Origin: an uncultured Pseudomonadota bacterium
GTDB lineage: Bacteria > Pseudomonadota > Gammaproteobacteria > Methylococcales > Methylomonadaceae
NCBI GenBank assembly: GCA_903870545.1
Contig: CAIQDI010000022.1
Span: 1-59,850, forward strand
DNA length: 59,850 bases
Reading direction: 5' to 3'
Shown here: positions 17,702-26,982 of the stretch, one piece after another
How the letters are laid out: each line of letters starts with the position of its first letter
How positions within the stretch are numbered: the stretch's first letter is position 1
Notes under the pieces: generated by a model
Database searches by the model: none
What the model saw: only the letters and a program-made list of their open reading frames with translations
Told to the model about the DNA's origin: nothing
Made by a program: the position numbers and the translations under genes

Positions 17702-19357
17702 ATGACCCTATTTAATCATTCTCGTCGTCGTTTTTTGACACAATCAGGTTTAGGATTTGCTGGTTTGACTGCTCTACCTTCGCTTGCCAAAGCAATGGAA
17801 GGCATGGGAATGCACAATCAGCACACCGGTGACATGATGATGCCCAAAATAACGCCTAACAAAGCGTCGCCGAATTTTCACCCGGACGTGGAATTGGAGT
17901 TATTTTGTAAACCCGCTGCGATTCAAATTTTAGACGGCAGTAGAACTAACCTGCTGCAATACACGGCGAAGTTAATCAAAGGTGAAAAAAACACTCTCAC
18001 CGATTTGCCGAATTCGTATTTAGGCTCAATTATTCGTTTGCAAAAAGGGCAAAAAGTGCGAATTCATTTGCACAATGGTTTGTCGCAACCCACCGTCACG
18101 CATTGGCACGGATTACACGTTCCACAAGTGATGGACGGACATCCGATGTATTTTATTGAGCCAAATGAAACGCTGGTGTATGAATTTGAAGTGCTAAATC
18201 GGGCGAGTTTCAATCTTTATCATCCTCATCAACATGGCGCGACGGCAAAACAAGTTTATTTCGGATTAGCGGGCGGGATAATTATCAACGATGAAGAAGA
18301 AGCCGCGTTAGAGTTACCGGCGGGCGAATATGAAATTCCTTTGGTGATTCAAGATAAGCAATTCGATAGCGATAACCAGCTCGTTTATGCGCCGATGATG
18401 CACAGCAAAATGACGGGTTTTACCGGCGATAAAATTTTGGTGAACGGTCGTCCGAATTTTCATTTGGATGTGGCGAGTCGCGCTTATCGCTTGCGGGTGT
18501 TGAATGCGTCAACGTCACGCATTTACAAATTGGCGTGGAATGACGGCATGCCGGTCACGGTGATTGGCGTAGATGGCGGATTATTGGAAAAACCCGAAGT
18601 GAAATCGTATGTGATGCTGGCACCCGGTGAACGTTTGGATGTGTGGGCAGATTTCAGCGGACGAAATGAAGGCACGGAATTAACGTTGAAAAGTTTGGCA
18701 TTCGCGGGCGTATTGCCAAAAATGGGAATGGGCATGCACAAAGGTGGCATTCCCGTGGGCAGCGAATATCCAATTTGCACCATTCGCGTCACGAAAAAAG
18801 TCAGCGATAGCCCAAAATTACCCGCCCAATTATCGAAATTCCACCATTACGAAATCAGCGACACGGTGAATCCGACTAATCCGTTGCCAATTGGTATTTC
18901 TGAAGCTCCAATGTCAATGTTGCTCAACGGTCGCCCGTATGAATTCAATAATCCGTTGCCGTCTGAACGGGTGAAAGTTGGCAGTATTCAATTGATTGAA
19001 ATTTTCCACGCACACGGAGCAGGCGGAATGAAAATGGATGACGGCATGAAACGCGGTGGAATGGGCATGATGGGCGGAGGAATGGGCATGATGGATTTGT
19101 CGATGGCGCATCCGATTCATTTACACGGTCAACAGTTTCAAATTGTCAGTCGCAGTTTTAGCGGCGATTCAACCGCTTACGATACAGTGCGCGACGGTTT
19201 TATTGATAGCGGTTTGAAAGACGTGGTTCTCGTGATGCCGATGGAACGAGTGAAAATTATTAAGCCATTCCAAGATTTCAAAGGGCTGTTTATGTATCAT
19301 TGCCACAATTTAGAACATGAAGACATGGGCATGATGCGCGAATTTTCAGTCGAATAA
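17702..19357 (+). CDS. Tat-exported multicopper oxidase, copper-resistance (CueO/CopA-like) type
   Basis: 551 aa. A twin-arginine signal (RRRFLTQSGLGFAGL, ~8-22) directs folded export. Four copper-binding motifs are in order: HWHGLH (134-139), HPHQHG (174-179), HPIHLHG (~476-482) and HCHNLEHEDMGMM (533-545) with type 1 ligands Cys534, His539 and Met544. Methionine-rich stretches (MGMHNQHTGDMMM near 35-47 and a Gly/Met-rich insert of about 30 residues before HPIHLHG) suggest a cuprous-ion binding function as in CueO. An AAGGA ribosome-binding site precedes the ATG. In a methanotroph it may serve copper homeostasis, but that role is inference. Confidence 0.9.
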   Translation: MTLFNHSRRRFLTQSGLGFAGLTALPSLAKAMEGMGMHNQHTGDMMMPKITPNKASPNFHPDVELELFCKPAAIQILDGSRTNLLQYTAKLIKGEKNTLTDLPNSYLGSIIRLQKGQKVRIHLHNGLSQPTVTHWHGLHVPQVMDGHPMYFIEPNETLVYEFEVLNRASFNLYHPHQHGATAKQVYFGLAGGIIINDEEEAALELPAGEYEIPLVIQDKQFDSDNQLVYAPMMHSKMTGFTGDKILVNGRPNFHLDVASRAYRLRVLNASTSRIYKLAWNDGMPVTVIGVDGGLLEKPEVKSYVMLAPGERLDVWADFSGRNEGTELTLKSLAFAGVLPKMGMGMHKGGIPVGSEYPICTIRVTKKVSDSPKLPAQLSKFHHYEISDTVNPTNPLPIGISEAPMSMLLNGRPYEFNNPLPSERVKVGSIQLIEIFHAHGAGGMKMDDGMKRGGMGMMGGGMGMMDLSMAHPIHLHGQQFQIVSRSFSGDSTAYDTVRDGFIDSGLKDVVLVMPMERVKIIKPFQDFKGLFMYHCHNLEHEDMGMMREFSVE

Positions 19358-19379
19358 AAATTCGCCGTTAACCGTTAGC

Positions 19380-19416
19380 AAAGCGCAGAATTTTACGGTT
19401 CTGCGCTTTTTGTTTT
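19380..19416 (+). terminator. Rho-independent terminator after the multicopper oxidase gene
   Basis: An 11-base perfect stem (AAAGCGCAGAA / TTCTGCGCTTT) with an 8-base loop, followed by a T-rich tract. An in-frame TTG at 19410 of the next gene falls inside it, which argues against that codon as a start. Confidence 0.92.
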
Positions 19417-19439
19417 TTCACTTTTTGACATTCGGATTT

Positions 19440-21191
19440 ATGACCATTCAAGCGATTCACCATTATCACAACGCCATTCACAAGATTTACCAATTCAGCG
19501 GACAATCGCACGAGCAAGCGATTAAAGACGAATTCAAACGGCTGTTAAATTATTATTGCGATTCGCGCAATTTGTTGGTCGTCAGCGAAATCAACATCAA
19601 AAATAAACGTGGCGATTTGATTCGTCCGGATGGCATTATTAAAAATAATTTGCGGCTCGATTGCGGTTATTGGGAAAGCAAAGCCAACGTCAATTTAGAA
19701 AAAGAAATTCTCGCGAAAATTAACGTCGGTTATCCGTTAAGCAACACGCTTTTTCAAGATGATAAAACCGCGATTCTGTATCAAAACAACCAACGATTTT
19801 TAGAAATACCGCTTGAAAATGAACGCGAACTTGACCAGTTATTAACGCAATTTGTCAGTTACGAAAGCCAAGAAATCAAAGAATTCAACGCGGCGATTGA
19901 ACAATTCAAACAGGATTTACCGCATGTTTTGGAAGCGTTGCGCGGCATGATTGCGGTGCAAGAAAAATCGAATCCGGCGTTTATTTCGGCGCGAGCAAAC
20001 TTTTTAACCGTTTGCCAACACAGCATCAATCCCGCGATTACGCCGACGGATATTAACGAAATGTTGTTGCAACACATTTTGACCGAAGAAATTTTCACCA
20101 GCATTTTCAGTGATTCGCAATTTCACCGTGAAAATAATATCGCCAAAGAATTGTACAACGTTGAAAATACGTTTTTCAGCGGCACCACGAAACGTAACAC
20201 GCTGGCGGGAATTCAAGGTTATTACGCGGTAATTAAAGCGAATTCTGCTGCGATTGCTGACCATCACGACAAACAGTTTTTTCTAAAATCTATCTACGAA
20301 AACTTTTACAAAGCCTACAATCCGAAAGCCGCCGACCGTTTGGGCATCGTTTATACGCCGCGCGAAATTGTGAAGTTTCAAATCGAAACCGTGGATTTAT
20401 TGCTCGAAAAACATTTCTCCAAATCACTCGCCGATGAAGGCGTGAAAATTTTAGATCCTTGCACCGGAACGGGAACGTATTTGTGTGATTTGATTGATTA
20501 TTTGCCGCCGCACCGTTTGGCGCACAAATACGCGCACGATATTTATGCCAACGAATTGGGGCTTTTGCCGTATTACATTGCGAATTTGAATATCGAATAC
20601 ACTTATCAACAAAAAATGAATGAATATGTCGAATTCAATCACATTTGTTGGATGGATACGTTGGACAATGCCAGCGCGAATTTCACCGGTTCAAATAACG
20701 ATTTGTTTGGTTTGAGCGTTGAAAATACCGCCCGTATTAAGCAACAAAACGCCGCGAAAATTTCCGTGATTCTCGGCAATCCACCGTATAACGCCAATCA
20801 ACAAAACGAAAACGATAATAATAAAAATCGTGAGTATTTCAAGGATGTGAAAAAGAAAACAGGCGGTATCGATGGGCGAATTAAAGAAACGTACATCAAA
20901 CAAAGCACCGCGCAAAAAACGAAACAATACGATATGTATAAACGCTTTATTCGTTGGGCTTCCGACAGAGTAGACGATAACGGCATTATCAGTTTTATTG
21001 TGAATCGTAGTTTTATCGACAAAAAACAAGATGATGGTTTTAGAGCTTGTGTCGAACAAGAATTTGAGTTTTGTTACGTCGTTGATTTGAGCGGTGATAT
21101 GCGTTCAAATACCGACAGTGGCGATAATGTGTTTGGGATTATGGTCGGCGTGGCGATGTTATTTTTAGTGAAGAAATCAGGAGAGAAATGA
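19440..21191 (+). CDS. N-terminal half of a split type IIG/ISP-like restriction-modification enzyme (nuclease + adenine methyltransferase)
   Basis: 583 aa from the ATG at 19440. An N-terminal PD-(D/E)xK-like nuclease is suggested by Asp64 (RPDG) and Glu79-x-Lys81 (YWESKAN). A helical connector (~130-300) precedes an N6-adenine methyltransferase domain with SAM motif I DPCTGTG (339-345) and catalytic motif IV NPPY (447-450). Family members continue into a target-recognition region in one polypeptide of about 1000 residues, but here the frame ends at FLVKKSGEK. The stop TGA is formed inside the ATGATG start of the next gene. The missing part follows at 21704 after a two-gene insertion. The two halves may still assemble, or the system may be dead. 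No helicase domain is present. Confidence 0.85.
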   Translation: MTIQAIHHYHNAIHKIYQFSGQSHEQAIKDEFKRLLNYYCDSRNLLVVSEINIKNKRGDLIRPDGIIKNNLRLDCGYWESKANVNLEKEILAKINVGYPLSNTLFQDDKTAILYQNNQRFLEIPLENERELDQLLTQFVSYESQEIKEFNAAIEQFKQDLPHVLEALRGMIAVQEKSNPAFISARANFLTVCQHSINPAITPTDINEMLLQHILTEEIFTSIFSDSQFHRENNIAKELYNVENTFFSGTTKRNTLAGIQGYYAVIKANSAAIADHHDKQFFLKSIYENFYKAYNPKAADRLGIVYTPREIVKFQIETVDLLLEKHFSKSLADEGVKILDPCTGTGTYLCDLIDYLPPHRLAHKYAHDIYANELGLLPYYIANLNIEYTYQQKMNEYVEFNHICWMDTLDNASANFTGSNNDLFGLSVENTARIKQQNAAKISVILGNPPYNANQQNENDNNKNREYFKDVKKKTGGIDGRIKETYIKQSTAQKTKQYDMYKRFIRWASDRVDDNGIISFIVNRSFIDKKQDDGFRACVEQEFEFCYVVDLSGDMRSNTDSGDNVFGIMVGVAMLFLVKKSGEK

Positions 21192-21451
21192 TGCCAACCA
21201 TTAGTTCGTTTTACGGAATTTTCATCAAAATGTTTTTTGATGACCACGCGCCACCGCATTTCCACGCTGAATACGGTGAATTTGAACTCGTGATTGTGAT
21301 TAACCCCATCAAAATTATCAGAGGCGACGCACCTAAACGTGTGAAATCAATGGTTTTAGAATGGACGGCGTTGCATCAAGAAGAATTATTGCGTGATTGG
21401 GACTTTTGTAAAAACATGGAAACGCCTTTTAACATTGAACCTTTAGACTAA
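21188..21451 (+). CDS. DUF4160 family protein (pair A, inserted in restriction-modification gene)
   Basis: 87 aa. The family pattern is clear: PTISSFYGIFIKMFFDDHAPPHFH, then a strand-rich centre and a helix EWTALHQEELLRDW. The start ATGATG overlaps the stop of the methyltransferase half and has an AGGAGAG ribosome-binding site. DUF4160 is usually found next to DUF2442, as here, and the pair is suspected to be a toxin-antitoxin module; which partner would be the toxin is not known to me. Two more DUF4160 genes lie at 28990 and 35297. They share the His-containing motif and the E-W-x-x-x-H-Q-[ED]-E-L helix but are clearly diverged. Confidence 0.85.
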   Translation: MMPTISSFYGIFIKMFFDDHAPPHFHAEYGEFELVIVINPIKIIRGDAPKRVKSMVLEWTALHQEELLRDWDFCKNMETPFNIEPLD

Positions 21452-21456
21452 ACGTC

Positions 21457-21711
21457 ATGTTTCACAAAATCAAAACCATCGAACCCAATGCAGAAAATCA
21501 CAGCATCAAAATAACGTATCACGACGACGTTATTATTGTGGCTGATTTTGATGTTGAAAAAGGCGTTATGTCGTTGTTAAAAAATCCCGAAACGTTCAAT
21601 CAAGTTGAAATTGGCAACAACGAACGTTCAATTATTTGGCGCGAATTTGACATTGATTTTTGCGCCGACAGTTTGCGATTAAAATTTTATCAAGAAACAA
21701 ACCATGACTAA
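21457..21711 (+). CDS. DUF2442 family protein (pair A partner)
   Basis: 84 aa, five bases after the DUF4160 stop. It has the typical DUF2442 arrangement: an N-terminal strand region (IKITYHDDVIIVADF), then a variable middle (LLKNPETFNQVEI) and an ending with WREFDIDFCADSLR, the family's W-x-x-x-x-D-[IL]-x-x-D-x-L signature. Its last codons overlap the ATG of the C-terminal half of the restriction-modification enzyme by 8 bases, so all four cistrons are linked by overlaps or a 5-base gap. Confidence 0.8.
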   Translation: MFHKIKTIEPNAENHSIKITYHDDVIIVADFDVEKGVMSLLKNPETFNQVEIGNNERSIIWREFDIDFCADSLRLKFYQETNHD

Positions 21712-22996
21712 AAAAGCAGAAATTTATTACTTTCGTTTTCCAAACTGCAAAGACAAAGCCGAAAAACTCAGATTGATTGATTCGTCAAACTTCAAAGATT
21801 TACCTTTCGACCGCATTTTTCCCGACAAAAATCACAACTGGATTAACCAAACCGATAACGATTTTGAAAGTTTAATGCCCGTTTGCGATAAACAAGTGAA
21901 ATTGAAAAAATCACAGAAAGCTATTTTTAGATTGTTTTCACTTGGCGTTGTAACCAGTCGTGACGAATGGATTTATGATTTTGATGCAAATAACTTAATC
22001 AAGAAAGTTGAGTTATTCATGAAAACTTATAACGACGAAATAAAACGTTGGGGGAAATCTGACCAACAATTAAAAACTAATGATTTTGTGGATAGAAAAA
22101 TCAAATGGACTTCAGAATTAGAAACACATTTACAAAAAGGTGATGTTCTTAATTTAAACAGCGATTGCGTTGTTTCATCGTTATATAGACCATTTAGCAA
22201 GAAAAAATTATATTTTGACAAAATTATTACTCATCGACTTTATCAATTACCCAGCATTTTTGGCAAAAATAGCCAGCTTGAGAATAAAGTCATCATGTGT
22301 TCGTCGGGGCAACGAAATAACTTTCTCACTTTGGCGAGTAACGAAATTCCAAGCCTTGATGTTTTTATGCCAAACGCCACGCAATGTTTGCCTTTATACG
22401 TTTACGACATCGAAGGAAATCGCCACGACAACATCACAAATTGGGCGTGGACAGAATTCAAAACGCATTATGGAATTGAACTGACGAAAATGGACATTTT
22501 TCATTATGTTTATGCGGTTTTGCATAATCCTGTTTATCGTGAAAAATACGAGCAGAATTTGAAACGTGAATTTCCGCGTGTGCCGTTTTATGATGATTTT
22601 TCGCAGTGGGTGGAATGGGGCAAAACGTTGATGGCGTTGCATTTGAATTATGAAACCGTTGAACCATTTCCGTTAAAACGTGTCGATTCAACCGCCAGCA
22701 AAATTCCAAAAGCGAAATTAAAAGCGGATAAAATAAACGGCGTAATTGAGTTGGACGAAAACACGAGTTTAAGTGGAATTCCAGCGGAAGCGTGGAATTA
22801 CAAATTAGGAAATCGGAGCGCGTTGGAATGGATTCTTGACCAATACAAAGAAAAGAAACCGAAAGATGCGACGATTGCGGCGAATTTTAACGTTTATCGT
22901 TTTGCAGATTACAAAGAAACGGTGATTGATTTATTGATGCGGGTTTGTAACGTGTCGATTTTGACAGTCGAAATTATTAAAAAAATGGAATTATGA
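21704..22996 (+). CDS. C-terminal half of the split type IIG/ISP-like restriction-modification enzyme (target recognition region)
   Basis: 430 aa. It begins MTKKAEIYYFRFPN, which reads as the direct continuation of FLVKKSGEK at the end of the 19440-21191 gene; in intact relatives a K-x-x-I-Y-Y segment follows the methyltransferase core immediately. Later features fit the specificity part of such enzymes: YRPFSKKKLYFDK, a WTEF segment, DIFHYVYAVLHNPVYREKY and a C-terminal LEWILDQY helix. The ribosome-binding site is weak (AAGAAA), so translation may depend on coupling to the DUF2442 gene. No stop or frameshift is seen inside it, so it has not visibly decayed. Confidence 0.82.
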   Translation: MTKKAEIYYFRFPNCKDKAEKLRLIDSSNFKDLPFDRIFPDKNHNWINQTDNDFESLMPVCDKQVKLKKSQKAIFRLFSLGVVTSRDEWIYDFDANNLIKKVELFMKTYNDEIKRWGKSDQQLKTNDFVDRKIKWTSELETHLQKGDVLNLNSDCVVSSLYRPFSKKKLYFDKIITHRLYQLPSIFGKNSQLENKVIMCSSGQRNNFLTLASNEIPSLDVFMPNATQCLPLYVYDIEGNRHDNITNWAWTEFKTHYGIELTKMDIFHYVYAVLHNPVYREKYEQNLKREFPRVPFYDDFSQWVEWGKTLMALHLNYETVEPFPLKRVDSTASKIPKAKLKADKINGVIELDENTSLSGIPAEAWNYKLGNRSALEWILDQYKEKKPKDATIAANFNVYRFADYKETVIDLLMRVCNVSILTVEIIKKMEL

Positions 22997-23196
22997 AAGT
23001 ACAAAACCCGACAAAACGCACCGATCATTAAGTGGTTTTATGGGTTTAATCGCTGGTTTGTGTCGTCATTCTAACGAAGATAAATCACTCATGTGTGAAA
23101 CGTTTGGTGGTGATTTGTGCGAAAATGAGTCGAACACGTCAGCAAAAGTTGGAGAAAGAATGGAAATCCCCCCGAATAAAAAAATTACGCCAAATT

Positions 23197-26100
23197 ATGA
23201 TTCGTTATCTTTCTAATTTTGCACACCACTTTTTGCTGTGGACATTACTACTGATAGCGATTAGTTTTTTGGGCGTGAATTTTTTATTTTCTCAAATTGA
23301 AGATTATAAAGCTGACTTAGCGCATGAATTAAGCGAAATAATCGAAGCCCCCGTCATCATTGGAAAGTTAAATGCCAAACTGCGCGGCATTCAACCCGAA
23401 TTGCAATTGTCACAACTCAACATTTCCGACAAAAAAATTCAGCTCAAGGAAATTCGCTTAACGGTCGATGTTTGGCAATATTTATCGACCAAAAACTTAC
23501 TTTCTGCCACTTCCGTCACATTGATTGGCGCACAAATTACGTTGATTCGACACGCGGACGACAGCATTACACTGGAAGGTTTGAAAGCCAGTGAAGGTCA
23601 ACCGTTGTGGTTGTTACAAGGTCGAAAATATCTACTTTTACAGAGTTCGATAACGTGGCGCGACGAAAAACTTAATAAACCTGCGCGACAAATTTCACCG
23701 GTTAATTTAGCGATTATGAATGACGGTGAACAACATCGAATGAATTTATTAGCACCGTTACAAAAAGTCGAACCGGTGCGCGTGTCGATGATATTTACCG
23801 GAAATCCGTTTGAACCGAAAACATTAAACGGGAGCATTTTTTTGGAGAGTAAAAATATAAAACTCAACGAATTGGGGGCATTCGATTTGCCGTTGTCACT
23901 AAAAATCACCGAGGGTTTGGCGAATGTGAAGGCGTGGGCGAAATGGCAAAATGGACAACTCAGCATGATTAACGGCGAACTTACCTTGCAAAATATCAGC
24001 GCGAATCGTCCCCAGCATATCGCTTTAAAACTTAACGAATTTCGCAGTCGTTTTCAACTCACACATCAAGCCGAAATGTGGCAAATGACTTTGCCTTCAT
24101 TAAAATTTAAATTTCCAGAAACTGAACTTAATGGCACCCTGTCGGTTATGTTTAATGAAAATAATTCGGAGGCAACGGGCATAGGATTATTTTTAGAAAA
24201 GGTGGAAATTTCCCCGCTCATTCCAATCGTTAATTTCTTTTCTGAAACGCAATTTGATCTAAATCAATTGAGTGGCACCTTGAAAAATATGAGTTTATTC
24301 GCGCAACCGCTGCAACAAAAAATTGCAATGGATGGTGGATTTGAAAATGTAAATATGAATTTGGCAAAATCAAACATTGAGAATTTAAATGGTCATTTTC
24401 ATGGAAATGAACAGGCGGGAAAGTTGCAATTAAATTCTGATAAATTGGCATTCAATGCGCCGACGTTATTTCGAGAATCGTTGCCACTGATAAAATTAAA
24501 TGCTGATTTAAATTGGACGAAAACGCCAGCGGCGTGGCATATTTGTAGCGAAAAAATCGTGTTAAATAACAAAGATATTCCGAGTAAAAGTGCGTTGAAA
24601 TTAACGTTGCCGAAAAATGGTGCGGTGTTTATGGATTTACAAACGCAATTTGAAATTCACGATGCGACCCAAACGTGGCGATATTTGCCGGTTGGCATTA
24701 TGGATAAAGGTATTGTGGAGTGGCTAGACAAAGCGTTTGAAAAAGGGCGTGTAAAAAATGGACAATTTTTGTTTTACGGTTTGCTGCAAGATTTTCCGTT
24801 TGAAAAAGGGCAGGGCGTGTTTGAGGTGGTGTTTGACGCTGAAAATGCCCAACTCAATTACGCGCCAGATTGGTTGCCATTGACGGATTTAACCGCGCAA
24901 GTGCGATTTTATCAAGACAGCTTACAGGTAAATTTATCGGGCATGGCGCAAAATGCCACGCTGAAATTTGCTGACATCACGATTCCATCAATGCACACCA
25001 GCAATTACGTCAATATAATCGGTGAAGCGGAAGGCGAAATTTCGCAAGTATTAGGTTTTATGCAGCGAACGCCTTTGAAATCGCGGGTGGATTCGGTTCT
25101 AACGGCGATTGTGCCGCAAGGAAGAATTAACGTTTCGCTTAATTTGCAAATTGCCTTGGTCGAAAAATTAACATCAAAAGTAAAAGGTTCCGCGCAGTTT
25201 CAAAATGCAAAATTAAAAGTGAAATCGTTGGATTTACCGGTTCAAGCGATGAACGGCACGTTGCAATTTACCGAAAATGGCGTGTTTAGCGACACGATAA
25301 AAGCGGTGGCGTTAAACCATCCGATTCAAATTCGTTTGCAAAATAACGACGATAATACCGCCGTTCACGTTGTTGGAAATACGAGCGTTGAGGATGTGTT
25401 TGGTCAATTGAACATTCTGCCGCTGACAAAATTGGCGCAAACGACGTGGATTGATGGCAGCAGCGATTATCAATTAACGTTGATTTTGCCTTACGAAAAA
25501 ACGGCACCGACGTTGCAAGTGCAATCGATGTTGTCGGGAATTACATTAAATCTTCCAGCGGAATTGGCGAAAACGAAATGGCAATCTGCGCCATTTTCGA
25601 TGATTTTCACTCTCGGAAACGACGCATTTTTACCGCTAACGTTGAATTATAACGAGCAGTTGAAAGCAGCGGTAAATATCGATACAAAAAATAAACATCT
25701 CGAACGGGGCGCGATTTTGTTGGGCGATGGAAAAGTTGTATTACCCGACACGTTGGGGTTGACTGTGAAAATTTCGCACGAACAACTTGCGCTGCAAGAT
25801 TGGTTAGGTTTTGCGATGGCGAGTTCAGAAAATAATGCCGCCGCCATTCATACGGTTTCAATTCACAGTCAAAATGCACGCTGGCAAAAATCCGACTTGG
25901 GTGAATTTGATTTAACGTTGAAACGTGAAAATGAATCGTGGCGCGGCAAATTAAACAGTTCGTTTGCTCAGGGTTTATTGGAATGGCAAAATGGCGCGTC
26001 GCTTAAATTGGAACTGGAAAAATTGGATTTAGCGTTTTTCAAACAATTGCCATCGTCCGACGAAACGAAAAATGAAACCGCTTCAACATCAGCAGAATCG

Positions 26101-26982
26101 TCGAAAAAATTGCCGTCACTTTCGTTGCACAGCGAGCAGACGTTTTGGCGTGAGAAACCATTAGGAAAATTAACGATTGAAACCGAAAAATCCACGAATG
26201 GCATGACGTTTAAAACCGTTGATTTACAAGCTGTCACACATCATTTAACGTTGGCGGGCGAATGGCAAAACGCACAAACGCAATTGCGCGGAAAATTGGA
26301 TTTTTTCAAAGCGGGACAATTATTTTCTAATGTGGGTATTACGAAAGATATTGCCGAAACGACAGGCAGCGCAAAATTGGATTTGCATTGGCAAGGCGCA
26401 CCACAACAATTTGATTTAAAAAAATTGCGTGGACAAGCGGATTTGAATTTGCAAAATGGACGCATTTTAAGTATCGAACCAGGTTTTGGGCGAATTTTGG
26501 GCGTGTTAGCGTTAGAGCAATGGTTAAAGCGTTTGCAACTGGATTTTAGTGACGTTTACGCCGAAGGTTTGACCTTCAACAGTATCAACGGACATTTTGA
26601 TATTTCGCAAGGTAAAGCCAGCACGCAAGATTTAACGGTGGATGCAATTCCCGCTAAAATTGTGTTGAAAGGCGATGCGGATTTTGTACAAGAAAATGTG
26701 GATTACTTGGTGAATGTCACGCCTAAAAGTGCTGACGTAGTGCCTATTGCTGGTACAATTGTCGGCAAAATAATGAGCATTGTTGGAAAAACACTGACGG
26801 GTAAAGACCAAGATGGTTTTTTCTTTGGTTCTCAATATCAGGTTAAAGGTTCGTGGGGAAATATTGAAATGATTTCGCTGCACGAAAATGAAGGTTTAGT
26901 ACAAAAAACATGGCACGGCATTACTCAATTTCCGTGGCTACCCCAAAAACTTAATTCTAAAGAGGCTTATCATCATGACTAA
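23197..26982 (+). CDS. yhdP: YhdP-family AsmA-like envelope protein
   Basis: 1261 aa from the ATG at 23197; a GTG at 23095 would add 34 charged residues before the membrane anchor and is less likely. A single N-terminal membrane helix (~10-32, FLLWTLLLIAISFLGVNFLF) precedes a very long periplasmic region of amphipathic strands (DUF3971 followed by an AsmA-like C-terminal part, with LRGQADLNLQNGRIL...PGFGRILGVLALEQWLKRL near the end). Length agrees with E. coli YhdP (1266 aa). YhdP, TamB and YdbH are redundant proteins that carry phospholipids to the outer membrane. The downstream amidase gene overlaps it by 8 bases. Confidence 0.88.
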   Translation: MIRYLSNFAHHFLLWTLLLIAISFLGVNFLFSQIEDYKADLAHELSEIIEAPVIIGKLNAKLRGIQPELQLSQLNISDKKIQLKEIRLTVDVWQYLSTKNLLSATSVTLIGAQITLIRHADDSITLEGLKASEGQPLWLLQGRKYLLLQSSITWRDEKLNKPARQISPVNLAIMNDGEQHRMNLLAPLQKVEPVRVSMIFTGNPFEPKTLNGSIFLESKNIKLNELGAFDLPLSLKITEGLANVKAWAKWQNGQLSMINGELTLQNISANRPQHIALKLNEFRSRFQLTHQAEMWQMTLPSLKFKFPETELNGTLSVMFNENNSEATGIGLFLEKVEISPLIPIVNFFSETQFDLNQLSGTLKNMSLFAQPLQQKIAMDGGFENVNMNLAKSNIENLNGHFHGNEQAGKLQLNSDKLAFNAPTLFRESLPLIKLNADLNWTKTPAAWHICSEKIVLNNKDIPSKSALKLTLPKNGAVFMDLQTQFEIHDATQTWRYLPVGIMDKGIVEWLDKAFEKGRVKNGQFLFYGLLQDFPFEKGQGVFEVVFDAENAQLNYAPDWLPLTDLTAQVRFYQDSLQVNLSGMAQNATLKFADITIPSMHTSNYVNIIGEAEGEISQVLGFMQRTPLKSRVDSVLTAIVPQGRINVSLNLQIALVEKLTSKVKGSAQFQNAKLKVKSLDLPVQAMNGTLQFTENGVFSDTIKAVALNHPIQIRLQNNDDNTAVHVVGNTSVEDVFGQLNILPLTKLAQTTWIDGSSDYQLTLILPYEKTAPTLQVQSMLSGITLNLPAELAKTKWQSAPFSMIFTLGNDAFLPLTLNYNEQLKAAVNIDTKNKHLERGAILLGDGKVVLPDTLGLTVKISHEQLALQDWLGFAMASSENNAAAIHTVSIHSQNARWQKSDLGEFDLTLKRENESWRGKLNSSFAQGLLEWQNGASLKLELEKLDLAFFKQLPSSDETKNETASTSAESSKKLPSLSLHSEQTFWREKPLGKLTIETEKSTNGMTFKTVDLQAVTHHLTLAGEWQNAQTQLRGKLDFFKAGQLFSNVGITKDIAETTGSAKLDLHWQGAPQQFDLKKLRGQADLNLQNGRILSIEPGFGRILGVLALEQWLKRLQLDFSDVYAEGLTFNSINGHFDISQGKASTQDLTVDAIPAKIVLKGDADFVQENVDYLVNVTPKSADVVPIAGTIVGKIMSIVGKTLTGKDQDGFFFGSQYQVKGSWGNIEMISLHENEGLVQKTWHGITQFPWLPQKLNSKEAYHHD

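Noticed and set aside
19410-19439. Extended start (TTG) for the methyltransferase half
   Set aside because: It lies inside the preceding gene's terminator; the ATG at 19440 is sensible.
23095-23196. GTG start adding 34 residues to YhdP
   Set aside because: It puts a charged extension before the membrane anchor; the ATG at 23197 matches the usual length.
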